Below, one piece after another: positions 24,801 through 32,350 of a stretch of 64,000 nt of DNA. The translations under genes and the position numbers were made by a program. The stretch comes from CBDFNN01 sp965250215. Its GTDB lineage: Bacteria > Bacteroidota > Rhodothermia > Rhodothermales > DATKEJ01. Location: positions 310,001 to 374,000 of the forward strand of contig CBDFNN010000004.1 of NCBI GenBank assembly GCA_965250215.1, given 5' to 3'. The notes beneath the pieces were generated by a model. The model saw only the letters and a program-made list of their open reading frames with translations, was not told the DNA's origin and made no database searches. Numbering within the stretch: the stretch's first letter is position 1; each line of letters starts with the position of its first letter.

Positions 24801-25455
24801 CCGTGAGCATGTACGTTGGCACATTAGCCAGCTCCGTTCAAATATCCAGGCGCGCAGCACACGTGCTGGCGTCCCCTTACTTCGGAATAACGAGCCAGTT
24901 GATGCCTACAGCAAAGGCCCTATCGCTCTGTACGCAGTGAGTCAGTACATTGGCGTCGAAGGTGTCAACGCGGCGCTCCGCAGCTTGCTCGAAGAGTATG
25001 GTTCGGGAAAGCCTCCGCTGCCGACTTCACTCGATCTCTATCGCGAGCTTCAGGCGGTCACACCCGACTCGCTCCAATACCTGCTGTATGATCTTTTCGA
25101 GGCGAACACCTTCTGGGAGCTCGAGACGGAGCAAGCAACTGCGGAGCAGACCGAAGCGGGCACCTGGCAGATAGTGCTCAGCGTCCATGCGCGCAAAGTG
25201 GTGGTCGATAGTGTGGGCATTGAATCGATTGTCTCGATGAATGATTGGGTGGAGGTCGGAGTCTTCGCTTCCGCCGAAGAGCGTAAGGGCCTGGGTGAGC
25301 CGCTCTATATGCAGAAGCATCGCATCCGCTCCGGAGAACAGACAATCACCGTGACGGTGCCACGAAAGCCCATCCAAGCGGGCATCGACCCGAACCGTCT
25401 GCTGATCGATCTGCAGATGGGTGATAATGTCGAGAAGGTGATCGTTAAGAGTTGA
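21850..25455 (+). CDS. ABC permease fused to M1-family aminopeptidase
   Basis: 1201 residues. The first ~600 form two six-helix ABC-2-type permease units (hydrophobic runs at ~20-40, 58-75, 105-130, 180-200, then ~330-350, 370-395, 425-445, 475-500, 550-565) and end in a helix near 590. The C-terminal ~590 residues are an M1 aminopeptidase-like ectodomain with H944-E-V-A-H948 (HEVAHQWWG) and zinc-binding E968 in VESLATYSAF, the form typical of this fusion family. Thus a metallopeptidase hangs outside the membrane from its own ABC exporter. The ATPase gene overlaps its start. The substrate is unknown; peptide export or processing is an inference from the fusion. GC-rich codon use differs from neighbours. 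An 11-bp dyad lies ahead of the operon. Confidence 0.9.
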   Translation: MKFREIFRFEFRYQIGRVSTWLFFAVLLAIAFLFVRGDHLSNAQRGDYLLNAPYVVALVTVFGSLLWLLMATSIAGEAAARDVQTGMHSLTYTNPVSKREYLGGRFLAAFLLNALILVAVPVGILLAWFLPGVEPSLLGPFRMDAFFSAYFFIALPNAFIATSIQFSFAALKRRPMASYIASVGLFVTAYIIAGGVSALGGEMGKLLDPIGTMTVVSELGTRWTPIEKNTRVIELEGFLLASRALWLSLALGFLALTHSRFRFAHHAASPRRSRIMRRMDIHSPKPDYAEKFESMRISIPQVRQKIGFATRLRQTLTIAWISFRRIAKSRIGFVLLAIFAMLVAMAVPWNMVHMSVPLLPRTQLVITFLTAPLTNFRTPWVIVPLLTVLYAGELIWREREHGMGEITDATPPPEWVFFMGKFLGLSLILVVWLIFLALAGVLVQVRMGYFDFEIGLYLKVLLGLQLIDYLLFAVLAFLVHVLVNQKHIGNLVGFLAYGVILFASRWIENKLLVYSFAPGWSYSDMSGFGPFLTPFLWFKSYWMAWALFLAVLTSLLWVRSREGSVGLRIRRARGRLTRPVVTAASAAIVFIVTLGGFVFYNTSVLNRGDTTSAEIDRLAEYERQYKRYEKVAQPQLTGTKLHVDIFPDRSEAEIRGTYSLVNNSELAIDSIHLATSTEAEITELNFDRLAARVLSDDYLGHQIYALNESLQPSDSMTLDFKVDYKPRGFSNSRVDAFVIANGSFFTNQQWLPAIGYQPDRELNDVVVRQEQGLDPRPRLTSLYDTEARRDRGISERIAFDAVVGTNKDQIAVAPGALRRTWTEGGRRYFHYTTDTPIPNQYGFFSADYAVHEGQWNEVVIKIYHYPGHAANLDRMLGSVRASLDTYSKLFGPYPYGQISLIEHPGGARGAHAEASSIWYEEGLTLFNPKDPSEGLDLPFTIVAHEVAHQWWGAQLEPALVEGAILLVESLATYSAFQVSEATYGREHVRWHISQLRSNIQARSTRAGVPLLRNNEPVDAYSKGPIALYAVSQYIGVEGVNAALRSLLEEYGSGKPPLPTSLDLYRELQAVTPDSLQYLLYDLFEANTFWELETEQATAEQTEAGTWQIVLSVHARKVVVDSVGIESIVSMNDWVEVGVFASAEERKGLGEPLYMQKHRIRSGEQTITVTVPRKPIQAGIDPNRLLIDLQMGDNVEKVIVKS

Positions 25456-25548
25456 GGATATTAAATCACGCGCATGCACATAAAAAGCGAACATTCCCTT
25501 CAGTTGCTAGCGACAAATTCCTCTGCGAGCTAATCATTTTGCTCTACT

Positions 25549-28500
25549 TTATTTCTTGCTATCGAAGCTGGATATCTCTCGCTCAGTTTTCAACTCAAGA
25601 TCTGGCACCGCTCTCTTCTTCCAGAGATAGTAGATCGTCGGGATGACGGCAAGTGTCAGAATTGTAGACGAGATCATGCCGCCGATCATAGGAGCCGCGA
25701 TCCTCTTCATCACCTCAGAACCCGTGCCTGTACCCCAGAGAATCGGTAGAAGACTCGCCATAATGGCGACCACCGTCATCATTTTTGGCCGAACGCGTTC
25801 GACGGCACCAATAATGATCGCATCATAGAGATCTTTGAGCGACCGCATCTCTCCTTGTTCGAGTTTATCCTTGTAGGCATGATCTAAATAGATCAACATG
25901 ATCACCCCCGTTTCGGCAGCAACACCCGCGAGCGCGATGAATCCGACACCGACCGCCACGCTCAGATTGTAACCAAGTAGATAGATGAACCAGATTCCAC
26001 CAACCATTGAAAAGGGTAGCGAGAGCATCACGATCAGACTCTCTTGGATATTCTTGAAGTTGAAATAGAGCAGCAAGAAGATGATCACCAGAGTGAGCGG
26101 AATAACGACACGTAGCCGCTCTTTGGCTCGCTCCATATATTCATACTGTCCGCTCCATACCATGCTGTAGCCTTCTGGCATGGATATTTTTTCGACAATG
26201 ACCTCCTTCGCATTTCTGACATAGCTGCCAATGTCAATGTCACGGATATCGATATATATCCAGGCCGTCTTTCTCGCATTCTCGCTTTTTACTACTGGGG
26301 GGCCTTTTACAATATTGAATTCAGCAACGTGACTCAGCGGAATTTGCGCCCCGACCGGCGTTGGGATCAGCACCCTCTGCAAAGCAGGTAGATTGTCACG
26401 CAGTTCCCGACTATAGCGCACGTTGATCGGGTAGCGCTCCAAACCCTCTACCGTTTGGGTAACATTCATCCCGCCGATGGCGGTCATGATAACGTCTTGC
26501 ACATCACCCACGGTGAGTCCATAGCGTGCCGCTTCTTCTCGCTTGATTGAGTAGTCTAGAAAATTGCCACCGACTGTTTTATCGGGAAAGGCGCTCAAGG
26601 TACCGGGTACTGTTTGCAAGACGGCAGCTGTTCTTTGGCCAAGATCCGATAAGACGTCCAAATCTGGTCCCATCAGCTTGATGCCAACCGGGGTTTTGAT
26701 TCCCGTTGATAGCATATCGATACGGGTTTTAATAGGCATTGTCCAGGCATTTGTTAGGCCGGGAAAATTGATCGCGCTGTCAAGCTCGTCTATGAGTTTC
26801 TCCACCGTCATGCCGGCGCGCCATTCATCTTCAGGCTTCAGCATAATCGTGGTCTCCAGCATAGAAAGAGGTGCAGGATCCGTCGCCGTCTCGGCGCGGC
26901 CTACCTTTCCGAGTACATGATGTACTTCGGGAAAGCTTTTGATAATCTTGTCGGTCTGCTGAAGGAGTTCTTTGGCTTTGGTGATGCTTATCCCGGGATC
27001 AGTCGTTGGCATATAGAGAAGGTCACCCTCATTGAGGGGAGGCATAAACTCTGAGCCCAATCGCTGTAGCGGGTATATCGTGGCTAGCATTATGAGTCCA
27101 GCGATGATGAGCGTTGTCCACCTAAATCGCAGTACAGCGTGTATCACAGGCTGATATACCCAGATCAGAAATCGATTAATTGGATTCTTTTTTTCTGGTA
27201 TAATCTTTCCACGAATGAAGTAGCCCATTAGGACGGGGACGACGGTAATCGATAGTAGAGCGGCGGCCGCCATCGCGTAAGTTTTAGTAAAAGCGAGTGG
27301 CTTAAATAGACGACCCTCCTGTGCCTCAAGGGTAAATACCGGAAGGAAGGAAAGAGTGATGATGAGCAGTGAGAAAAACAGCGCGGGCCCCACCTCTTTT
27401 GAAGCATCGATAATGATCTGCCAGTGTTCCTTTTTGCCTCGATCACGCTCCAGGTGTTTGTGCGCATTCTCTACCATTACGATGGCAGCATCAACCATGG
27501 CCCCGATCGCGATCGCAATGCCGCTGAGCGACATAATATTGGCATTTAGCCCTTGGTAATGCATCACGAGAAAAGCAATCAGAATGCCCATCGGCAGCGT
27601 GAAAATGGCTACAAAAGCACTACGAAAATGGAGCAAGAAAAGAATAGTGACTAGGGCCACGATGAGGCTTTCCTCGAGCAGCTTCTCTTTCAGATTATCT
27701 ATGGCCCGTTCGATAAGGTTCGAACGGTCGTAGGCCATCTTGACAGTAACGCCTTCCGGCAATCCGGATTTAAGCTCTTCCAGTTTTTCTTTTACCGCTT
27801 CAATGGTCGCCAGAGCATTTTCGCCGTAGCGCATCACTACAATACCGCCGACGGTTTCACCTTCTCCGTTCCAATCGATTACTCCACGCCGGAGCTCGGG
27901 ACCCAAATGGACGTTGGCGATATTGCGAATGAGGATCGGAGTACCATGGTCATCAATCCCGACCGGTATGCTTTCGATATCTTGTATCGAGGAAATGTAA
28001 CCTAGGCCACGCACCATGTATTCTGTCTCAGCCATTTCCACAAGGCGACCGCCTACATCGTTGTTACTTCGTTGCAACGCCGTACGGACTTTCGAGAGCG
28101 GGATGTTGTAGGCAAGCAGTTTATTCGGGTCGACCTCCACCTGATACTGTTTCACAAATCCGCCGATACTTGCCACCTCTGCAACACCGGGCACAGTCAT
28201 AAGCTCGAATCGAAGAAACCAGTCCTGAATCGAGCGCAGCTCCTGCAAATCATAATCATCGCCCCCGTCCAGCACATATTCATATACCCATCCTACTCCG
28301 GTGGCGTCCGGGCCGAGTGTCGGAGTAACCCCGTCAGGCAATCTTCCTGATACGTAGTTCAGGTATTCGAGAACCCGGCTGCGGGCCCAATACATATCCG
28401 TGCCTTCCTCGAAAATGATGTAGACGAAGGAGTAGCCGAAGAAAGAATAGCCCCTCACCACCTTGGCAAAAGGAACCGATAGCATGGCCGTCGTGAGAGG

Positions 28501-28701
28501 ATAGGTCACTTGGTCTTCGACGACCTGAGGCGCCTGTCCGGTATATTCGGTAAATACGATCACCTGCACATCACTCAGATCAGGAATAGCATCCACAGGG
28601 GTGCGCATCAATGCATAGATTCCGGCCAGCGCAACGATGATCGTAAAGAGGATCACCAAAAAGCGGTTCTTAACCGAAGCCTCTATTATTCTTTCAAGCA
28701 T
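25549..28701 (-). CDS. cusA: CusA-type heavy-metal efflux RND pump
   Basis: 1050 residues, the usual length of HME-RND pumps. It starts MLERIIEASVKNRFLVILFT with the first helix, and shows the family's DAIPDLSDVQVIV, the long periplasmic loops, and the proton-relay helix GAMVDAAIVMVENAHK. The stretch RIDMLSTGIKTPVGIK is the form found in Cu(I)/Ag(I) pumps of the CusA group rather than CzcA divalent pumps, so monovalent copper or silver is the favoured substrate. Last gene of a minus-strand operon whose adaptor gene ends 23 bp upstream. The trimeric pump would join with the adaptor and the outer-membrane channel encoded upstream to expel metal from the periplasm. No defects seen. Confidence 0.92.
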   Translation of the reverse strand: MLERIIEASVKNRFLVILFTIIVALAGIYALMRTPVDAIPDLSDVQVIVFTEYTGQAPQVVEDQVTYPLTTAMLSVPFAKVVRGYSFFGYSFVYIIFEEGTDMYWARSRVLEYLNYVSGRLPDGVTPTLGPDATGVGWVYEYVLDGGDDYDLQELRSIQDWFLRFELMTVPGVAEVASIGGFVKQYQVEVDPNKLLAYNIPLSKVRTALQRSNNDVGGRLVEMAETEYMVRGLGYISSIQDIESIPVGIDDHGTPILIRNIANVHLGPELRRGVIDWNGEGETVGGIVVMRYGENALATIEAVKEKLEELKSGLPEGVTVKMAYDRSNLIERAIDNLKEKLLEESLIVALVTILFLLHFRSAFVAIFTLPMGILIAFLVMHYQGLNANIMSLSGIAIAIGAMVDAAIVMVENAHKHLERDRGKKEHWQIIIDASKEVGPALFFSLLIITLSFLPVFTLEAQEGRLFKPLAFTKTYAMAAAALLSITVVPVLMGYFIRGKIIPEKKNPINRFLIWVYQPVIHAVLRFRWTTLIIAGLIMLATIYPLQRLGSEFMPPLNEGDLLYMPTTDPGISITKAKELLQQTDKIIKSFPEVHHVLGKVGRAETATDPAPLSMLETTIMLKPEDEWRAGMTVEKLIDELDSAINFPGLTNAWTMPIKTRIDMLSTGIKTPVGIKLMGPDLDVLSDLGQRTAAVLQTVPGTLSAFPDKTVGGNFLDYSIKREEAARYGLTVGDVQDVIMTAIGGMNVTQTVEGLERYPINVRYSRELRDNLPALQRVLIPTPVGAQIPLSHVAEFNIVKGPPVVKSENARKTAWIYIDIRDIDIGSYVRNAKEVIVEKISMPEGYSMVWSGQYEYMERAKERLRVVIPLTLVIIFLLLYFNFKNIQESLIVMLSLPFSMVGGIWFIYLLGYNLSVAVGVGFIALAGVAAETGVIMLIYLDHAYKDKLEQGEMRSLKDLYDAIIIGAVERVRPKMMTVVAIMASLLPILWGTGTGSEVMKRIAAPMIGGMISSTILTLAVIPTIYYLWKKRAVPDLELKTEREISSFDSKK

Positions 28702-28724
28702 GGTCTTTCTCTTTTGCGTGCTTT

Positions 28725-30116
28725 TTAGCGATGGTTATCTGAAGGATCATCGGCCTTGGAAACATCATCCGGCTTATTCATCTGCTCCACCGTATTTGGC
28801 TGGAAATCTTGTGGAGAAGCAATGGCTTCCCGCTCTGACAACATCTTTTGGATGGCTTCTTGTAAGCGACTTTCACTGTCGAGCATGAACTGGGCGGAGG
28901 TAACTATCTTTTCCCCTTCGAGAAGTCCTGCGAGCACTCGAAAGTATCCGATATCGGGTCCTCCTTCCTCTCCGATTTTGATCTCGCGTGGCTCGAACTT
29001 TCCAGCTCCTTGCACCACAAATACCAAGCTGCGCTTGCCGGATCGAATCACCGCCTCGCTAGGAACCACAAGTGCGTCAGGAATCACTTGGCCCTGCAAA
29101 TCGACATTGGCATACATGCCGGGCTTTAAGTCCAGATCGGGGTTGGAAAAAATTAGACGCACGTGCACATCGCGTGCTTTTTCGCGCAGATAGGGATAGA
29201 TGAAGGAAACGCGTCCGGTATATTTTTTTCCTGGTAGATAGGACAGCTCCATTTTGACGGACTGTCCTTTTCTTATCCACGGAACTTCGTTTTCGTAGAA
29301 ACTGGCATGTACCCAAACGCTGCGCAGGTCGGCGATCTGGAATAGATCCATGCCCGCTTTGATGTAAGCGCCTTCGATGACATGCTTTTTTATGACCACG
29401 CCGGATGCCGGCGCTTTGAGCTGAATGGTCTTCTTAACCTCGCCCGTTCGTTTGAGTCGTTCGATTTCCTCGCTGGGAATGTCCCAATACTCAAGTCGTT
29501 TCTGTGCCGCCATCAACAGCTTGTCTGCATCTTCTCGGATCGAAGCTATCGAGCTCTCCTTCATTTGCTCGGCGTTTCGGAGTGCTAGCAGGAATTCCTC
29601 TTGCGTGGTGACCAGTTCCGGCGAGTAGATATCCATCAAGGCTTGTCCGGCCCTCACATCTTCGCCTACAAAGTTCACATATAGCTTTTCGATCCAGCCT
29701 GCTATTTTTGCGTTCACCTGATACAGATTTTCCTCGTTGTATTCTACCTCTCCCACGGTCCGAATCGAGCGTGAGAAATCCATACGTTTTACCTCTTCGG
29801 TGCGCACGCCCATATTCTGGACAGTTGCCGGATCAATCGAAATCACTCCACCGGAGTCAGCAGCGACTTCGTCGGCATAAAACGGAACGAGTTCCATATC
29901 CATAGATGATTTTCCAGGACTATCGTAAATTTCCGAGGGATCCATCGGAGCGTGCCAATAGAGAATTTTTCGATCATCTTGTTGCGTGGCACTGGCAGCT
30001 TCACTCATTGGTGGTTCACTGATCGTTGTGCGTCCTAGGTAGAAACCCCCGACGACCAATATGAGCGCCACGAGGAGCAGGAGCAGAAATTGAAGAGTCT
30101 TATTCTTTGTATTCAT
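28725..30116 (-). CDS. cusB: CusB-type periplasmic adaptor with heavy-metal-binding domain
   Basis: 463 residues. One N-terminal membrane helix (~8-26) acts as anchor. It is followed by a small heavy-metal-binding domain (YWHAPMDPSEIYDSPGKSS then MDMELVPFY), typical of Cus-type adaptors, whose methionines suit Cu(I)/Ag(I). The membrane-fusion body then shows beta-barrel, lipoyl and hairpin regions (VNAKIAGWIEKLYVNFVGE, APASGVVIKKHVIEGAYI, RVSFIYPYL, DALVVPSEAVI). It links the RND pump to the TolC-type channel and hands over metal. It lies between the channel gene (7 bp) and the pump gene (23 bp), fixing it as part of the same tripartite system. Confidence 0.92.
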   Translation of the reverse strand: MNTKNKTLQFLLLLLVALILVVGGFYLGRTTISEPPMSEAASATQQDDRKILYWHAPMDPSEIYDSPGKSSMDMELVPFYADEVAADSGGVISIDPATVQNMGVRTEEVKRMDFSRSIRTVGEVEYNEENLYQVNAKIAGWIEKLYVNFVGEDVRAGQALMDIYSPELVTTQEEFLLALRNAEQMKESSIASIREDADKLLMAAQKRLEYWDIPSEEIERLKRTGEVKKTIQLKAPASGVVIKKHVIEGAYIKAGMDLFQIADLRSVWVHASFYENEVPWIRKGQSVKMELSYLPGKKYTGRVSFIYPYLREKARDVHVRLIFSNPDLDLKPGMYANVDLQGQVIPDALVVPSEAVIRSGKRSLVFVVQGAGKFEPREIKIGEEGGPDIGYFRVLAGLLEGEKIVTSAQFMLDSESRLQEAIQKMLSEREAIASPQDFQPNTVEQMNKPDDVSKADDPSDNHR

Positions 30117-30123
30117 GGTGGTA

Positions 30124-31443
30124 CTAGAGCTTGTCTATTTCGGATAGTGAGGTCACGCCGAGAGTGCGCTCGAGGGCGGCCACGGCTTTCATGTAGCGGG
30201 CAAATGTGTCTCCATAGCCTGTCTGCAAGGAGAAAAGTGTGCGCTCAGCATCAAGGAGATCTAAAAAGCCGGTGCGCCCGGTCGCATAGGCGCTCAGTGT
30301 TGCCTGCCTGGTAATTTCTGCCTGTGGAATGAGAGCTTCCCGGAAGAGCTTCAACTGCTCTTTCTCTTGTGTGATCTGGCTGACGAGGTCGGCTATTTGT
30401 GTCCTAAAGGCTGTATCAAGTCCTTCAATCCGAGCCTTAACTTGGCCTTTCATGATGCGTGATTCGGCCAAGCGCGCCTTGAGTCGGCCGCGCCAAATCG
30501 GGATGTTCATCGAGAATCCTATGCCAAAGGCATCTCGGCCAGTTGCAGTGGCCGGAATATTCTCCGAACCCAAATCGAAGTAGGTAATATTGAGACCGAA
30601 GTCAGGAAGGTATTCCTTTTTGGCGAGTGCGATATGTGCATCAGAACGCTCTTCTGCTACACCAAGTGCTTTCGCTTCTGGTCGCATTAGAAGTGCGGTT
30701 TTGAGGAGCGCGTCCACATTGGCCAATTGGATGATTGGAGCCTCCAGTTCAGCAGTCTCAATATCGCCAAGGGGAGTGTTTAGAAGTCGGGCAAGGGTCT
30801 CAGTAACCGATCGCTTCATTAGCTTAAGGGAGACTTGTCGTTGCAATAAGGCCGTGCCCTCCAATTGAGCTTTGAGGATGGCTTGCTGCATTCCGGTCCC
30901 GACGACATATTGCGTAGCAGCATTTTCCTCGAAGTCGTTCAGACGTTTCTGAAATGCCTCGATTACTTTTTGATGATGCTGAATTCGGTGCAGCTCGTAA
31001 TAGGCTTGCTTGGCTTCAAAAAGTAGATCCTGTTCGAAGGTGAGCGATTCATATTTCGCTATTTCTGACCCAAAGTCTTCAATGTCTCCTTTCAAACTCA
31101 GCTTGCCTGGAAAGGGGATGGCTTGCTCAAGACGCCATTGAGTACGTTGTGAACCGCGGGCCGTAAACAGCGGATAAGGTTGATATGAAAAGTCGAACTG
31201 CGGATCGGGCAGCGATGCAATCTGACTTCGTCTGAGCGATAGAATATCAGCCTCCAGTTGGGAAGCCCTCAAGTCAGGATTGTTTTCCTGAATCGTTTCG
31301 AGTAATGTTGATAGCTCTAGTGTGTCTGGATGTGCATCATGCTCCTGAGCGACTAGATCGCCGGTTGATAGAACGATACAAAACGGAATTATCCAAAAGG
31401 ATGGCGAGTAGGACATGACCCCTTTCAATTGATGGCAGCGCAT
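30124..31443 (-). CDS. TolC-family outer-membrane channel of the metal efflux system
   Basis: 439 residues with an N-terminal signal peptide (hydrophobic run SFWIIPFCIVLSTGDLVAQ) preceded by a short charged stretch; the next Met is ~11 residues in and may be the true start. The body has the two helical repeats of outer-membrane factors: LLETIQENNPDLRASQLEAD, the Q-rich coiled-coil segments, and the second-half GRTGFLDLLDAERTLFSLQ. It would form the exit duct for the CusBA complex encoded immediately downstream. Operon spacing (7 bp to the adaptor) supports this. Channel specificity is not encoded here; substrate is set by the pump. Confidence 0.88.
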   Translation of the reverse strand: MRCHQLKGVMSYSPSFWIIPFCIVLSTGDLVAQEHDAHPDTLELSTLLETIQENNPDLRASQLEADILSLRRSQIASLPDPQFDFSYQPYPLFTARGSQRTQWRLEQAIPFPGKLSLKGDIEDFGSEIAKYESLTFEQDLLFEAKQAYYELHRIQHHQKVIEAFQKRLNDFEENAATQYVVGTGMQQAILKAQLEGTALLQRQVSLKLMKRSVTETLARLLNTPLGDIETAELEAPIIQLANVDALLKTALLMRPEAKALGVAEERSDAHIALAKKEYLPDFGLNITYFDLGSENIPATATGRDAFGIGFSMNIPIWRGRLKARLAESRIMKGQVKARIEGLDTAFRTQIADLVSQITQEKEQLKLFREALIPQAEITRQATLSAYATGRTGFLDLLDAERTLFSLQTGYGDTFARYMKAVAALERTLGVTSLSEIDKL

Positions 31444-31551
31444 CAGCGCTGAATTACTTTGTTATAGGCAGCAGATCTCCTCAAAGAAAATGCTGGGATA
31501 CAAAGCTTAGCTAAATGCAGAGAAGCTGCTGGGAGCAGCTACACATAGCCA

Positions 31552-31998
31552 TCAGATCAGGAAGCAAGAATGTAGGATGCGAAGAGCGGGAAGCGGAGGG
31601 GGAGGTTCAGTATCCTGGAGTCTTCTTTCTATTCTCGGAGGGGCCGGTTCAGAAAAACTGAAAGCGGGTTGTAGTAGGGGTACGGAGTCAATATTCTCTT
31701 CAAGAGAAGCCTTGCTCGTTCGCGCAATAGCATCGGAATCGATGGGCTGAAGATCCACCAAGCAGCAATCTCCCTGCAGGTTAGTTGAAGGCTCCTTTTC
31801 ATCAGGACACTCGCGGCCATCTATCATATCCATGTCAATGCTACTGGCATCATCGCAGCAACAGGACATCACAGTGGGAGTTGCATGAGCATCGGCCATC
31901 ATGCAGGCATGCCCTAAGACAGGAAGTGCGCTCGCCATAAAGAAGGTCATCGCTATTAAGCGAGTCAAGGGGCGATTTGTACGAAAGGGCTTGAGCAT
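31552..31998 (-). CDS. Small secreted Cys/Met/Asp-rich protein, probable metal-binding accessory
   Basis: 148 residues with a signal peptide (LIAMTFFMASALPVLGHA). Just after the predicted cleavage site come CMMADAH, then a SCCCDD cluster, an SIDMDMIDG stretch and CCLVDL, giving several thiol, thioether and acidic ligands in a short span. The C-terminal half is proline-rich and apparently unstructured. It is the first gene on the minus strand before TolC, adaptor and pump genes, 108 bp upstream of TolC, consistent with leading the efflux operon. I do not recognise a named family; a periplasmic copper or silver chaperone or sensor is inferred from composition and place. It resembles short Cys-rich proteins that often head Bacteroidota Cus operons. 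Confidence 0.65.
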   Translation of the reverse strand: MLKPFRTNRPLTRLIAMTFFMASALPVLGHACMMADAHATPTVMSCCCDDASSIDMDMIDGRECPDEKEPSTNLQGDCCLVDLQPIDSDAIARTSKASLEENIDSVPLLQPAFSFSEPAPPRIERRLQDTEPPPPLPALRILHSCFLI

Positions 31999-32047
31999 GT
32001 GATTAGGATCGTGTCGATACCAACTTTCATCGTTTCAGACTGTTTCG

Positions 32048-32119
32048 TATGGAGGGAGTTCGGGGGCTCGGGGGCACAGGGAACGGAGAAGAGATGAGGG
32101 GCTGAGGGGCGTGGGGGAG
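32048..32119. repeat. G-rich minisatellite, intergenic
   Basis: A GGGAGTTCGGGGGCTCGGGG-type stretch followed by GAGGGGCTGAGGGGCGTGGG-like words. Its reverse complement contains CGAGCCCCCGAACTCCC and CCCCTCAGCCCCTCA, matching the C-rich minisatellite inside the gene at 17849. Confidence 0.85.
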
Positions 32120-32189
32120 TAGTCAATCTTCAGCATTCAGTCGTTAGATGGTGAGTGAGGTTGTTTATGGGGAGTCAGTCGATTATCCT

Positions 32190-32253
32190 CGGACATTCGG
32201 ACATTCGGACATTCGGACATTCGGACATTCGGACATTCGGACATTCGGACATT
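32190..32253. repeat. Eight perfect copies of CGGACATT
   Basis: An 8-bp unit repeated eight times without any mismatch, ~100 bp upstream of the sulfatase start. Perfect short tandem repeats like this can change copy number by slippage and could alter promoter spacing. No reading frame uses it convincingly. Confidence 0.95.
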
Positions 32254-32350
32254 CTTTGCCAGTGTTGAACGCGCAGATTACTTTGGTGTATTCACCCATC
32301 ATATTGCATCCCAGTTTTGTCATAAAAAACTCTTACTACTCATATCCATC

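Noticed and set aside
25549..28701. Divalent-metal (CzcA) specificity
   Set aside because: The DMLSTGIKTPVGIK stretch and the methionine-rich adaptor domain fit monovalent Cu/Ag pumps better; not excluded.
32190..32253. CRISPR-like array
   Set aside because: Units are 8 bp and contiguous with no spacers, and no cas genes are nearby.
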